A DNA stretch of 55,012 nt from Lachnospiraceae bacterium (GCA_022774505.1 JALFLW010000101.1:1-55012); one strand, 5' to 3'; positions 16,590 to 26,348 are shown, counted from the first letter of the stretch. The notes: generated by a model from the letters alone, not told the origin. Translations and numbers: made by a program.

Positions 16590-16601
16590 TGTATCTGTCA
16601 A
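16573..16601 (-). promoter_or_regulatory. alaS promoter, perfect consensus
   Basis: TTGACA (16596-16601), 17 bp, TATAAT (16573-16578) on the minus strand, a perfect sigma-A match. It begins 10 bp past the cotransporter stop codon and overlaps that gene's terminator. Confidence 0.85.
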
Positions 16602-16610
16602 TCATTGTTT

Positions 16611-18338
16611 CTATCCGAGTACTTCCTCTATATGTTCCTGATTCTTATCCGCCTCCGGATCATCTTTCAGAATCGAAAAGGCAATATTCGTTGAATGATC
16701 TGCGATACGCTCCAGACCTGATACAACGTCTGTAAATATCATACCGGCATGTGCCTGACATTTGTCACTGGTCAGACGAACGATATGATTATTCTGAAGC
16801 TGCCGCTCCATATCATCGATCTCATTTTCCAGATCCAAGATTTCCTGTAAATGCTCCTCACTGTTATGACTAAACATATTTAATGCCAGTGAGAGGATCT
16901 CACAGGTATCATCCAGCATATTCTTTAATTCCTTCTCGGCTTCCTCCGAAAATGTAAGTTCCTGATCTATACAGGTTTTTGCAAAATCAGCAATGTTTTC
17001 TGCATGGTCTCCAATGCGTTCAATATCATTCACTACATGGAACAGTCCACCAAGCATTTTGCGGTCTGCCACCGGCAATGATAATGTATTGATCTGTACC
17101 AGATAATTGGTAATCTCCGTATTCAGGTAATCAATAGTGATCTCCGTATGATATACCTCCGCAATAAGATTTTCATCTTTGTGTAATAAAGCATCCATTG
17201 CCTTTTCCATATTTTCCTGTGCAATATTTCCCATGCGGACAATCTCACAGATACCGGTTGGGACTGCTGTCGTAGGATTATATACATTGTGTCCGCCAAT
17301 ATAAGCAAGTTCCGGTGCTGTACCTGTGGACTCCTCCTCGTGATCCTCTCCCGGGATCAATATATATGACAGCCTGATCAAAAGCGGTGACAGGAAAAAG
17401 AATACTGCTACCTGAACCACCTTAAACATGGTATGGGTATTGGCAACCTCTCTCTGAAGGAACACGTTGACACCATTGACCATCTGATCCGGCTGTGTAC
17501 AGGTATGCTCTGTCATAATATGAAGCAGATGCTCCACACCATTGCTACCAAGTACAAGTACAATAAACATCAGAACAGATCCCAGTACGTTGAAGGACAA
17601 ATGCAGGCAGGCTGCTCTTTTCGCCATCTTATTTCCAGAAAGACTGGTAAGCACCGCAGAAATACAGGCTCCGATATTACATCCAAGGATCATAAAAAAT
17701 ACATGGTGTATATCCACAACACCCTGTCCACAGAGAGCGATCAGAATACCAACCGTAGCGGAAGAACTCTGCAATACAGATGTCACGATAAATCCAAATA
17801 ATACACATAAAAACGGATTGGACAGCTGGCCAAGTGTCGATGTGACAAGCGGAGCATCCTTGACAATGCCAACCGCAGAAGACATCGTCCCCATGCCGAT
17901 AAACAAAATACCAAATCCGACAATAACCTCTCCAAACTTTTTGACCATTGGATGCTGCATAAACATAACCATGATCACACCGACTAACAGGATCACCGGC
18001 GCATATTTAGACATGTCTAACGACAATAACTGTCCGGTTACGGTGGTACCGATATTTGCACCAAAGATCACACCGATCGCCTGAGACAAGTTCATCAATC
18101 CGGCATTTACAAAACTTACTACCATAACCGTCGCTGCATTAGACGACTGGATCACACCTGTAAAGATGATTCCTACGATCAAAGCAGAAAGTCTTGTCTT
18201 TGTCAGCGTTTCCAGAATACCACGCATCTTATCGCCGGCTACTTTCTGAAGACCATCACCCATCAGTTTCATTCCATACAGGAACATGCCGAGTCCGGCA
18301 ATCACGTTTAATATCGCTGTAGAATACTCTGCACTCAT
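16611..18338 (-). CDS. Na+/phosphate cotransporter with PhoU-like domain
   Basis: 575 residues from the ATG at 18338 (GAGAGG 7 bp upstream). The first 340 residues contain two inverted Na/Pi (NptA/PF02690) repeats, each with the QSS motif: VIQSSNAATVMVVSF and VLQSSSATVGILIAL. The C-terminal 200 residues are a helical PhoU-like domain with the usual Asn-Asp-x-Glu-Arg-Ile-x-Asp-His-x-x-Asn pattern twice (VNDIERIGDHAENIADF, SGLERIADHSTNIAFS). It probably imports or balances phosphate with sodium and may sense phosphate through the tail. It is transcribed divergently from the MocR gene and ends just before the alaS promoter. Confidence 0.9.
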   Translation of the reverse strand: MSAEYSTAILNVIAGLGMFLYGMKLMGDGLQKVAGDKMRGILETLTKTRLSALIVGIIFTGVIQSSNAATVMVVSFVNAGLMNLSQAIGVIFGANIGTTVTGQLLSLDMSKYAPVILLVGVIMVMFMQHPMVKKFGEVIVGFGILFIGMGTMSSAVGIVKDAPLVTSTLGQLSNPFLCVLFGFIVTSVLQSSSATVGILIALCGQGVVDIHHVFFMILGCNIGACISAVLTSLSGNKMAKRAACLHLSFNVLGSVLMFIVLVLGSNGVEHLLHIMTEHTCTQPDQMVNGVNVFLQREVANTHTMFKVVQVAVFFFLSPLLIRLSYILIPGEDHEEESTGTAPELAYIGGHNVYNPTTAVPTGICEIVRMGNIAQENMEKAMDALLHKDENLIAEVYHTEITIDYLNTEITNYLVQINTLSLPVADRKMLGGLFHVVNDIERIGDHAENIADFAKTCIDQELTFSEEAEKELKNMLDDTCEILSLALNMFSHNSEEHLQEILDLENEIDDMERQLQNNHIVRLTSDKCQAHAGMIFTDVVSGLERIADHSTNIAFSILKDDPEADKNQEHIEEVLG

Positions 18339-18674
18339 CTTTTGACCTCTCTCTCTGTGCAATCTCCCCGGTCATGGATTTTATTTTTGACCTGCACATT
18401 TTTCACACATTATTTTTCCCTTAACTATGTTAAACGATTCTCACAAAAGATACAAGCAGATTTTACATATTTTACATATTTTTTACTTAAGGCTGACGCA
18501 ATTTTTTCCGACTGTAACCTTTCAACGCAGAAACTGCCACTTGTTCAGAATGCTGCTAATTTGATTATGAAAAAAAAATATGATACCATTCACTATATAT
18601 AATGCAGGTGTCAAAGGTCGTTTTGCCCCGGCTGATACAGCACATCATTGCATATGGATTTAGGAGGGATATCT
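18339..18674. other. Divergent region between the Na/Pi and MocR genes
   Basis: 336 bp without a gene. It holds three direct repeats matching TT(A/T)AC(A/T): TTTACA at 18462, TTTACA at 18471 and TTTACT at 18482. It also holds a TTAAC-TAT-GTTAA palindrome (18421-18433). TGATACCA (18581-18588) and TGATACAG (18633-18640) form an imperfect direct repeat, and a TATAAT lies near 18597-18602 with no good -35. Confidence 0.45.
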
Positions 18675-20105
18675 ATGCTGTCATTTCAACTTGATCAACA
18701 TTCCGGCACACCACTTTATAACCAGATCTACGAACAGATCCGTGATCTGATCCTGACCGGTGAGCTTACGGCAGCAGCCAAGCTTCCCTCCACCCGCAGC
18801 CTCGCTTCTAATCTCGGGGTCAGCAGAAATACCATTGATACTGCCTATTACCAGCTACAGTCAGAGGGATACATCGACTCCGCACCCAAAAGCGGATTCT
18901 ACGTTTGTGACATAACCCCTGTTGATTATCACAGCCAGCCAAAACCTCCGTCTTGTCTTACGCCTTCTTTATCCGAAAATATTTCTTCATCCTCCTCTAA
19001 GCCTGCCTATCTTTACGATTTTGATCCTTATTCCATTGATATCAGCCACTTTCCTTTCTCCATCTGGAGACGTCTCTCCAGACAAGTTTTGATGGATGAT
19101 GAAACACTCTTTCTCCTAGGCGATAATCATGGAGATGCACAACTCAGAAATGCCATCTGCAACTATGTCCGAATGTCCCGGCAGGTTTCCTGTACACCGG
19201 AGCAGATCATTGTTGGAGCCGGTGTTGATTATCTTCTCCAGATGCTGTCACTGGTATTTCATTCCATGGGAGTGAAACAGATCACATTAGAATCTCCCGG
19301 CTACACACAGGCAGCACATATCTTTCATAATACCGGACTTTCTGTTATGCCCGGTATTCTTGACAAAAACGGACTTACGACAGACTCTATCGCTGCGGAA
19401 AGCTCTATTGTCTATGTAACTCCTTCCCATCAGTTTCCTATGGGAGCAGTTATGCCTTATGGACGACGTCTGGAACTTTTACACTGGGCCAATTCCTTTT
19501 CAAACCGCTATATCATTGAAGATGACCACGACAGTGAATTCCGCTACCGTGGAAAACCGGTTCCTGCTCTTCAAGGTATGGATCCCCGCCAATGTGTGAT
19601 CTATATCGGAACCTTCTCCAAAGCCATCGCACCTGCGATCCGTGTCGGTTATATGATCCTTCCACCGGAATTATTAAAACAATATGAAATCATCTGCGGA
19701 CACTACTCCTGTACTGTCTCCCGTATTGACCAGGCGATCCTGACACTTTTTCTGCAGGAGGGCTATTTTGAGAAGCATGTAAACCGTATGCGCAAGATTT
19801 ACCGCAGCAAACATGATCTGGTACTGGAATGTCTCCATCCACTGATCCAAAAGCATCATCTGAAATTGCAGGGAGAGCATGCCGGTATGCATATAACAAT
19901 AGAGCTTCCCTCCGGACTGTCTGAAGCCCAATTGATCCGCACTGCCGGCCGGCATGGTATTCATCTTTATGGTATCCATGATCATTATCTGCCGGATCAT
20001 TTTCCGGAACATCCTCAGGAAGCTATCCTATTGGGTTATTCCGGACTTTCGGAAGATGAAATAAAAGATGGTATCCGTCTCATGACAGATACCAACCTCT
20101 TCTAA
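18675..20105 (+). CDS. MocR/GabR-type regulator (GntR HTH fused to aminotransferase)
   Basis: 476 residues from the ATG at 18675 (TAGGAGGG 7 bp upstream). Residues 1-75 are a GntR winged helix (GTPLYNQIYEQIRDLI, LPSTRSLASNLGVSRNTIDTAYYQL). The remainder is a class I PLP-dependent aminotransferase fold, with YIEDDHDSEFRY-type Asp for the pyridine nitrogen and the PLP lysine in GTFSKAIAPAIRVGY. Family members control vitamin B6 synthesis (PdxR) or GABA use (GabR), sensing PLP. No such target gene is adjacent, so the regulon is unknown. The two TGATAC repeats upstream are candidate operators. Confidence 0.9.
   Translation: MLSFQLDQHSGTPLYNQIYEQIRDLILTGELTAAAKLPSTRSLASNLGVSRNTIDTAYYQLQSEGYIDSAPKSGFYVCDITPVDYHSQPKPPSCLTPSLSENISSSSSKPAYLYDFDPYSIDISHFPFSIWRRLSRQVLMDDETLFLLGDNHGDAQLRNAICNYVRMSRQVSCTPEQIIVGAGVDYLLQMLSLVFHSMGVKQITLESPGYTQAAHIFHNTGLSVMPGILDKNGLTTDSIAAESSIVYVTPSHQFPMGAVMPYGRRLELLHWANSFSNRYIIEDDHDSEFRYRGKPVPALQGMDPRQCVIYIGTFSKAIAPAIRVGYMILPPELLKQYEIICGHYSCTVSRIDQAILTLFLQEGYFEKHVNRMRKIYRSKHDLVLECLHPLIQKHHLKLQGEHAGMHITIELPSGLSEAQLIRTAGRHGIHLYGIHDHYLPDHFPEHPQEAILLGYSGLSEDEIKDGIRLMTDTNLF
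20069..20094 (-). terminator. Possible terminator of the rimP-ribF operon inside the MocR gene
   Basis: On the minus strand TGGTATC and GATACCA (20088-20094 and 20069-20075) form a 7-bp stem with a 12-nt loop, followed by TCTTTTATTT. It lies 19 bp past the ribF stop codon and within the 3' coding end of the convergent MocR gene. Confidence 0.45.
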
Positions 20106-20112
20106 CCCCTTA

Positions 20113-21000
20113 TTATTGATGACTAAGCAACATTTCAGCCCTGCTCTTATCATATGCCATCTGAACCTTTAGTTTCTCCAGATTTTCAAAACGCTGTTCC
20201 GGCCGCAGAAAATGCAGAAAATAAACTTTCATCGGCTTTCCATATAGATCACCGTCAAAATGGAGAAGCGTAGTCTCCACATTAACTGATTCTGAACCAA
20301 TCGTCGGCTTTACCCCCACATTGGTAACTCCTGAATATGTCTGCCCACCCACCTCTACTCTGGTCGCATAAACTCCATAAGCCGGCAGCAGCTTCTGTTC
20401 TCCCGGCAGCAGATTCGCCGTGGGCATTCCGATCGTTCTTCCCAAAGCATTTCCATGTACTACTTCACCGCTGACAAAATATGGTTCGCCCAAAAGCCGG
20501 TTCGCTGTTTCCATACTTCCTTCTGCAAGTTCCCTGCGGATCCTTGTACTGCTGATCACTTCTCCGGCTTCCTTCATCTTCGGAAAGACGCATAGCTCAT
20601 ATCCATATTTCTCCGCATACTTTTCCAGCAGGGCAGCATCCCCCTGACGCTCCTTTCCGAACCGGAAATCCTCCCCTATACATATCAGCTTTGCATCCAT
20701 GCACTGCACCAGTATCTTCTCTATAAATTCTTCCGGAGACATCGATTTTGTTTCCGGGCGAAACGGAAATAATACTTCTCTTTCTATTCCCAGTTTTTGT
20801 AACAGATATCTTTTTTCTCCTTCCAGATAAATCTGTTTGTCTCTTGAAATACCATCAAAGGTAAATACTGTTGCATGCAGTTCTTTTTGCTGCAGGATCC
20901 TGTCCAGCAAAAGGCGATGTCCCCGGTGAAAACCATCGAATTTTCCTAAAGACACCGCACTGTTTTCGATTTTAAATCCAAGACCTTGTATGACTTCCAT
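20113..21000 (-). CDS. ribF: Riboflavin kinase / FAD synthetase
   Basis: 295 residues from the ATG at 21000 (GGTGAGG just upstream; the frame is open 32 codons further, into truB). The N-terminal nucleotidyltransferase half has LGKFDGFHRGH and the SSTRIRREL motif. The C-terminal flavokinase half begins near GEVVHGNALGRTIGMPTANL, with VYATRV and TTLLHFDGDLYG. It phosphorylates riboflavin to FMN and adenylates it to FAD. It is the last gene of the translation-factor operon, ending 7 bp from the convergent MocR gene. Confidence 0.95.
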   Translation of the reverse strand: MEVIQGLGFKIENSAVSLGKFDGFHRGHRLLLDRILQQKELHATVFTFDGISRDKQIYLEGEKRYLLQKLGIEREVLFPFRPETKSMSPEEFIEKILVQCMDAKLICIGEDFRFGKERQGDAALLEKYAEKYGYELCVFPKMKEAGEVISSTRIRRELAEGSMETANRLLGEPYFVSGEVVHGNALGRTIGMPTANLLPGEQKLLPAYGVYATRVEVGGQTYSGVTNVGVKPTIGSESVNVETTLLHFDGDLYGKPMKVYFLHFLRPEQRFENLEKLKVQMAYDKSRAEMLLSHQ

Positions 21001-21022
21001 AATCCTCACCATTTCAGCGTTT

Positions 21023-21943
21023 CTAAAACATTTTACGAACTCTGAGATCCTTTTCTTTCTTCTGATAGACTGCCTTAAAACGGCCCTTTTCATCATATAC
21101 CAGAAAATCCTGTCCCTCTGCCATCATATTAACCGGCATATTCTTCTGCCTTTTCTGATAATCCTCCAAAAATTCCGGCAGCAACGGGTTTCCGTTAAAA
21201 AGCTTCGCTGCAAACTCCTCCTTGATCTGAAAAGCCGGATATTCAGGAAACAGTCTGTCCACAGAAATAATCTTGCCGGCCAGCTCTCCTTTGCCCACCA
21301 ACTTCTCAATCTGCTCCAGAGTGTATGCATTTTCCAGAGTAAAGATTCCGACCCTTGTCCTTTCCAAAAACTGCATTGCTCCAAAGCATCCCATATTCTC
21401 ACCAATATCATTGCACAGCGTCCTGATATAAGTTCCTTTTGAACATGTTACTTCCATCTCAAATACGCCTTCCCCTTGCCGGTATTGCATCAGGTCAATA
21501 GAATGGATCTTTATCGGCCGGGGTTTGCGCTCTACTGTTTTTCCCTCTCTCGCAAGCTCATACAGCTTTTTTCCATTTACCTTCAAGGCAGAATACATAG
21601 GCGGGATCTGGAGCTGTTCGCCCTTAAATCCTTCCAGTGTCTCCCGCAGTTTTTCTTCTGTAATCTTTGAAAAATCTCCCATCCTTAAAACTTCCCCGGT
21701 CATATCCTGCGTATCGGTACAAACTCCCAGTTTACACACTGCCCGATATGTTTTGTCCTGATTTGTCAGCAGATCACAAACCTTTGTGGCCTTTCCTAAA
21801 CAAACCGGAAGCACACCGACCGCTTCCGGATCCAGTGTGCCAGTATGACCAATCTTCTTTTGATGAAGGATCCCCCGCAGCTTAGCTACTACATCATGAG
21901 AGGTAAATCCTTTTTCCTTATAAACATTAATAATGCCATCCAT
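21023..21943 (-). CDS. truB: tRNA pseudouridine(55) synthase
   Basis: 306 residues. The N-terminus MDGIINVYKEKGFTSHDVV and GHTGTLDPEAVGVLPV are diagnostic; the Asp in TLDP is the catalytic residue. GGSx-type motifs are present in the form CSKGTYIRTL. It converts U55 to pseudouridine in the T-loop of tRNAs. AGGAG lies 8 bp before the ATG. It is located between nrnA and ribF as in most Bacillota. Confidence 0.96.
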   Translation of the reverse strand: MDGIINVYKEKGFTSHDVVAKLRGILHQKKIGHTGTLDPEAVGVLPVCLGKATKVCDLLTNQDKTYRAVCKLGVCTDTQDMTGEVLRMGDFSKITEEKLRETLEGFKGEQLQIPPMYSALKVNGKKLYELAREGKTVERKPRPIKIHSIDLMQYRQGEGVFEMEVTCSKGTYIRTLCNDIGENMGCFGAMQFLERTRVGIFTLENAYTLEQIEKLVGKGELAGKIISVDRLFPEYPAFQIKEEFAAKLFNGNPLLPEFLEDYQKRQKNMPVNMMAEGQDFLVYDEKGRFKAVYQKKEKDLRVRKMF

Positions 21944-21969
21944 TCAAGTTTCTCCTATAATAAGAAACA

Positions 21970-22917
21970 TCACATCTGAAATTCTATATGCTCCGTAATA
22001 TTATTTACTACATCATGCAAAGAACCACGCATTGTACATCCTGCAGCCTTTTTGTGACCACCCCCGCCAAAATAAACTGCAATCCTGCTGACATCAACTG
22101 TCATATTAGACCGCATACTGACTTTATATTCCTGATCATTGATTTCCTGCAGAAGCAATGCGACCTCCACCCCCTTCGTCACACGAAGCTGGTCTATAAT
22201 GCCCTCAATATCCTCCGTCTGTGCTCCATAAAACTCGAGCATCCTTCTGGTTACTGTGGCAACGATCACCCGTCCCTCCATCAAACGCATACTGGTAAGC
22301 AGTGTCCGTCCCAAAAGCTGGGTCTGGGTATATGTTCTCTGATAAAAACATTCATCAATATATTTCCAAAAGGGCACGCCTTTTTCCATCAGATTACCAG
22401 CAATCTCCATGGTCCTTTTGGAGGTGGCGGAATACCGGAATACTCCCGTATCCATAATAATACCGATATATACCGCTTCTGCGATCTTCTCATCGATCAG
22501 TGACTCTTCCATCAACCCATAAAGTGTTTCACAGGTGGAACTGCTGTCCGGCTCTATGAAATTGTCCCTGGCATATCCAAGATTGCTGACATGATGGTCA
22601 ATACATACCGTTCGTCCTGCTGTATCAAAAAGACTTTCTGCCTCTCCCAGACGATCCTTTGTACTGGAGTCCAAAGAAATAAACAGATCCACCGGTTTCT
22701 CCGGAAGCTCCTTCACAAAAATACTCTCATCAGGATCCAAAAAACGATACACCTCCGGCACCTTTTCCACATATGCACCAATCCGGGCATCCGGATATAT
22801 CTTTTTCAGATACAGATATGCTGCAACGGCCGCACCCACGCAATCGCCATCCGGGCGGAGATGTCCTGCTATAAGGATTGTTTTTGCTCCCTGTGCAATT
22901 TCTCTTAATCCTGTCAT
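21970..22917 (-). CDS. nrnA: DHH/DHHA1 phosphoesterase (NrnA-like oligoribonuclease)
   Basis: 315 residues. Metal-binding motifs of the DHH family are visible: GHLRPDGDCVGAA, FISLDSS, and DHHVSNLGYA. The C-terminal DHHA1 domain ends in GGGGHKKAAGCTM, which binds the substrate. Family members degrade nano-RNA and 3',5'-bisphosphate nucleotide (pAp), and some hydrolyse pApA from c-di-AMP turnover. Position between rbfA and truB is standard. The ribosome binding site is weak (AAGG about 10 bp upstream). Confidence 0.92.
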   Translation of the reverse strand: MTGLREIAQGAKTILIAGHLRPDGDCVGAAVAAYLYLKKIYPDARIGAYVEKVPEVYRFLDPDESIFVKELPEKPVDLFISLDSSTKDRLGEAESLFDTAGRTVCIDHHVSNLGYARDNFIEPDSSSTCETLYGLMEESLIDEKIAEAVYIGIIMDTGVFRYSATSKRTMEIAGNLMEKGVPFWKYIDECFYQRTYTQTQLLGRTLLTSMRLMEGRVIVATVTRRMLEFYGAQTEDIEGIIDQLRVTKGVEVALLLQEINDQEYKVSMRSNMTVDVSRIAVYFGGGGHKKAAGCTMRGSLHDVVNNITEHIEFQM

Positions 22918-22939
22918 CCAATAACCGCCTTCCTGCTCC

Positions 22940-23299
22940 TTACTGTTCCTCTTTTTTTAATTCATCAATTCTTTTTGACATATTGATCCCATATTCAATA
23001 GAATCATCCATCACAAATGTAAGTTCCGGTGTATTACGAAGATTCAACTGCTTTGCCAGCTGTGTCCTTATATGGGAAGCAGCACTGAGAAGTCCCTTAT
23101 GAGTCCTCTCCCTGTCCTCATCATTTCCCAGTACACTGACAAATACTTTGGCAAATTTCAGATCCGGAGTAACCTCTACAGATACCACGGAAGTCATCGG
23201 ATGGATCCTCGGATCCTTGATATCCTGTGCAATGATCTTACTTAATACTCTCTGAACCTCCCCATTCATCCGGGAATATTTTATACTGTTTTTTTTCAT
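22940..23299 (-). CDS. rbfA: Ribosome-binding factor A
   Basis: 119 residues from the ATG at 23299 (GGAG 6-7 bp upstream, MKKNSIKYSR). KH-type fold with the typical DPRIHPMTSVVSVEVTPDLKFAKVFVSVLG and a C-terminal GINMSKRIDEL. It binds the 30S subunit during late maturation of 16S rRNA and is needed for growth in the cold. The 120-bp gap to infB contains an imperfect hairpin (CAGTGCCTT against AAGGCATTACTG) without a T-run. Confidence 0.95.
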   Translation of the reverse strand: MKKNSIKYSRMNGEVQRVLSKIIAQDIKDPRIHPMTSVVSVEVTPDLKFAKVFVSVLGNDEDRERTHKGLLSAASHIRTQLAKQLNLRNTPELTFVMDDSIEYGINMSKRIDELKKEEQ

Positions 23300-23434
23300 G
23301 TGAAACTCCATTCCTTTCCATACCCTTCAGGCACAAACAGCCCGGAAACCACTATTTACTATAATGATCCTTTTCAAAGCAGTAATGCCTTCCGGCAGCA
23401 TTATCCCCTGCTTTCAAGGCACTGCTGTTTCAAA

Positions 23435-26332
23435 TTAATCTCTCGGTACCTCAACCATGATATAAGCCTCAATCTGATCACCTTCCTGAAGATCATTGAA
23501 ATCCTGTGCAACAATACCACACTCATAACCTGCTGCAACTTCCTTCACATCATCCTTGAAACGCTTCAGAGATGCCATCTCACCCTCAAATATCTGCTCG
23601 CCCTCGCGCGTAATGCGAAGCTTGCTGCCACGTTCAATCTTTCCGTCAAGTACATAGCTTCCTGCAATCGTACCCACACCGGATGCCTTAAATGTCTGGC
23701 GTACCTCCAGATGAGCGATAACTTTCTCTTCGTATTCCGGATCCAGCATACCCTTCATTGCAGATTCTACATCCGCAATAGCATCATAGATCACACGATA
23801 CAGGCGCACGTCTACCTTTTCCCGTTCTGCAATATCCTTTGCCGTATTGTCCGGACGCACATTAAATCCGATAATGATCGCATTTGATGCACTCGCAAGA
23901 CTCACATCCGACTCATTGATCGCACCGACACCGGCATGGATCACACGAACTGCAACTTCCTCATTAGAAAGCTTCAGCAGGCTCTGTTTTACAGCCTCAA
24001 CAGATCCCTGAACGTCTGCCTTGACAATAATATTTAATTCCTTAATATTACCTGCCTGGATCTGGGAGAATAATCCATCCAGCGTCAGCTTTGCCTTTGT
24101 ATCATCAAGAAGCTTCTCTCTACCCTGTGCCACATAGGTCTCTGCAATATTACGTGCCTCTTTATCATTTTCTGTCGCCATAAAGATCTCACCGGCATCC
24201 GGAACATCATGAAGACCCAGAATCTCTACCGGAGTAGAAGGCAATGCCTCCTTTACACGTCTTCCACGGTCATCCATCATTGCACGGATCTTACCATAGG
24301 CAGCACCTACTGCAATATTATCTCCTACATGAAGAGTACCCTTCTGAACCAGGATGGTCGCTACCGGACCACGTCCCTTATCCAGCTTCGCCTCAATCAC
24401 AACACCTCTTGCAAGACGATCCGGATTTGCTTTAAGTTCTTCAACCTCAGCCGTCAGAATGATCATTTCCAAAAGCTGGTCGATCCCCTCTCCTGTGTGG
24501 GCAGATACAGGTACAAATACAGTATCTCCGCCCCAGTCCTCTGCGATCAGTTCATACTCAACAAGCTCCTGCTTTACACGTTCCACGTTGGCACTTGGCT
24601 TATCAATCTTGTTTACTGCAACAATGATCTGCACTCCTGCCGCCTTAGCATGGTTGATCGCCTCAATTGTCTGTGGCATAACACCATCATCGGCCGCAAC
24701 AACAAGAATCGCAATATCTGTTGCCTGCGCACCACGCATACGCATAGAAGTAAATGCCTCATGACCCGGTGTATCCAGGAATGTGATCTTTTCTCCATTG
24801 ATCTCTGTTACATATGCACCGATATGCTGTGTGATTCCACCGGCCTCACGCGAGGTAACATTTGTCTCACGGATTGCATCCAAAAGTGAAGTCTTACCAT
24901 GATCAACATGACCCATAACACATACTACCGGCGGTCTCTTCTTCATCAATGCCTCATCTTCTTCATCCTCTTTCAAAAGTTCAGCGATCAGATCAACTTT
25001 CTCTTCCATTTCCGCAATGCAATTATATTCCAGTGCGATCTCCTCTGCCTCTTCATATGTGATCTGATGGTTTAATGTTACAACCTCACCACGCATAAAG
25101 AGATTCTTGATAACTGTAGATGCCTGCACCTTCATGATGTCTGCAAGCTCTTTAATCGTCATTTTTTCCGGAAGTACAATATTACGGATACCATCCTCCG
25201 GCTCCTCCGGCTTTACAACCGGCTCCGGCTTAATAAATGCTCCCTTACGGTTTGGATCTTTCTTTTTATTTTTCCGTCCGCCCGGACCATAAAGCGGATT
25301 ATAATCATTCTCTTCCCGATCCCTGTCTCTGCCATGTCTCTGTTTTGCACTTCTTGAATCATTCTTGGCTCTCTGGGCTCTGGACTGTTTTACCTCCGGC
25401 TTTACCGCATCCATTGCAGCAAAGGAATTTCCTCTGCCTCCATCACGACGTCCGCCATTCTGGCCATTACGGTTATCACGATTATAGCCTCCCTGGCCAT
25501 TTCCGCGGTTATCTCTGTTATAACCTCCCTGACCGTTTCCACGGTTATCTCTGTTGTAGCCGCCCTGACCGTTTCCACGATTCCTGTTGTCTCTGTTATA
25601 ACCTCCCTGGCCATTTCCGCGGTTATCTCTGTTGTAACCACCCTGACCGTTTCCGCGGTTATCTCTGTTGTAGCCGCCCTGACCGTTTCCACGATTTCGG
25701 TTATCTCTATTGTCACGGTTATCACGACCGCCTCGATTTCCCTGACTTGTACGGTTCGTATCCTGACCATTTCTCTCACGGTTGTCTCTTCGGTTTTCCT
25801 GAGCCGGACGACTTTCCGCATGAGGCTTCTTTTCCTGCTGTTTCTCTTCAGCAGGTGCTTTCTGCTCCTTCTTTACCTCTTCCTTCTTTTCTTCTTTTAC
25901 TTCCTGTTTCTCTTCTTTTTTCTCCTGAGCAGCTTCTTTATTCTTAACTTCTTTCTCCTCTGCCTTTTCCGTCTTCTCCGGTTTTTTCGGCTTTTCTTCT
26001 GTTTTCTCTGTTTTGGAAGCCTGCTCTGCTTTTTCCACTTTTTCCGCTTTCTTCTCTGTGGCTTTCTTTACTTCTTTTGTTTCTTTATCCTGTTTCTTCT
26101 CTACTGCTTCTTCCTTCACACTCTCATCAGCTTCCCTGACAGCCTCTGTCTTTTTCGCTGAACCCCTAAACTTGTTCAGCAGAAAACTGATCGCATCATC
26201 CTCAATGCTGCTCTGTGCACTTTTCACCTGAAATCCGTTTTCCTGAAGCAGTTTGATCAGATCCCTGCTTTTCAAGTCAGGAAATGCTCCCTGTAAACTT
26301 CTTGAAATCTCATATATTTTCATTTTTGCCAT
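23435..26332 (-). CDS. infB: Translation initiation factor IF-2
   Basis: 965 residues, long for the family because of an extended N-terminal region. Residues 1-55 form the IF-2N helical domain. Residues about 60-190 are Lys/Glu-rich and probably disordered or coiled. Residues about 200-300 are a Gly/Asn/Arg/Tyr repeat block built from [12 protein letters not shown] units. A second IF2-N motif lies near residue 385. The GTPase starts with GHVDHGKT at residue 474, followed by [12 protein letters not shown] and NKID. Domains II-IV that bind fMet-tRNA follow. It delivers initiator tRNA to the 30S subunit. AGGAGG lies 12 bp before the first ATG; a second ATG is three codons in. Confidence 0.97.
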   Translation of the reverse strand: MAKMKIYEISRSLQGAFPDLKSRDLIKLLQENGFQVKSAQSSIEDDAISFLLNKFRGSAKKTEAVREADESVKEEAVEKKQDKETKEVKKATEKKAEKVEKAEQASKTEKTEEKPKKPEKTEKAEEKEVKNKEAAQEKKEEKQEVKEEKKEEVKKEQKAPAEEKQQEKKPHAESRPAQENRRDNRERNGQDTNRTSQGNRGGRDNRDNRDNRNRGNGQGGYNRDNRGNGQGGYNRDNRGNGQGGYNRDNRNRGNGQGGYNRDNRGNGQGGYNRDNRGNGQGGYNRDNRNGQNGGRRDGGRGNSFAAMDAVKPEVKQSRAQRAKNDSRSAKQRHGRDRDREENDYNPLYGPGGRKNKKKDPNRKGAFIKPEPVVKPEEPEDGIRNIVLPEKMTIKELADIMKVQASTVIKNLFMRGEVVTLNHQITYEEAEEIALEYNCIAEMEEKVDLIAELLKEDEEDEALMKKRPPVVCVMGHVDHGKTSLLDAIRETNVTSREAGGITQHIGAYVTEINGEKITFLDTPGHEAFTSMRMRGAQATDIAILVVAADDGVMPQTIEAINHAKAAGVQIIVAVNKIDKPSANVERVKQELVEYELIAEDWGGDTVFVPVSAHTGEGIDQLLEMIILTAEVEELKANPDRLARGVVIEAKLDKGRGPVATILVQKGTLHVGDNIAVGAAYGKIRAMMDDRGRRVKEALPSTPVEILGLHDVPDAGEIFMATENDKEARNIAETYVAQGREKLLDDTKAKLTLDGLFSQIQAGNIKELNIIVKADVQGSVEAVKQSLLKLSNEEVAVRVIHAGVGAINESDVSLASASNAIIIGFNVRPDNTAKDIAEREKVDVRLYRVIYDAIADVESAMKGMLDPEYEEKVIAHLEVRQTFKASGVGTIAGSYVLDGKIERGSKLRITREGEQIFEGEMASLKRFKDDVKEVAAGYECGIVAQDFNDLQEGDQIEAYIMVEVPRD
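25480..25720 (-). repeat. In-frame coding repeats within infB
   Basis: Six copies of a [12 protein letters not shown] unit (36 bp) are arranged as two sets of three, each set starting with an extra Asn-Arg (42-bp spacing). The DNA copies differ mainly at third positions, so they are not all recent. The product is an RGG-like, probably disordered RNA-binding stretch. Confidence 0.85.
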
Positions 26333-26348
26333 AAACTACTACGACCTC

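Noticed and set aside
20113-21096. Longer ribF start overlapping truB
   Set aside because: The extra 32 residues have no family match and a ribosome binding site supports the internal ATG at 21000.
25402-25821. Open frames antisense or shifted to the infB repeat block
   Set aside because: They arise from low-complexity codon repeats inside infB and have no ribosome binding site or family similarity.
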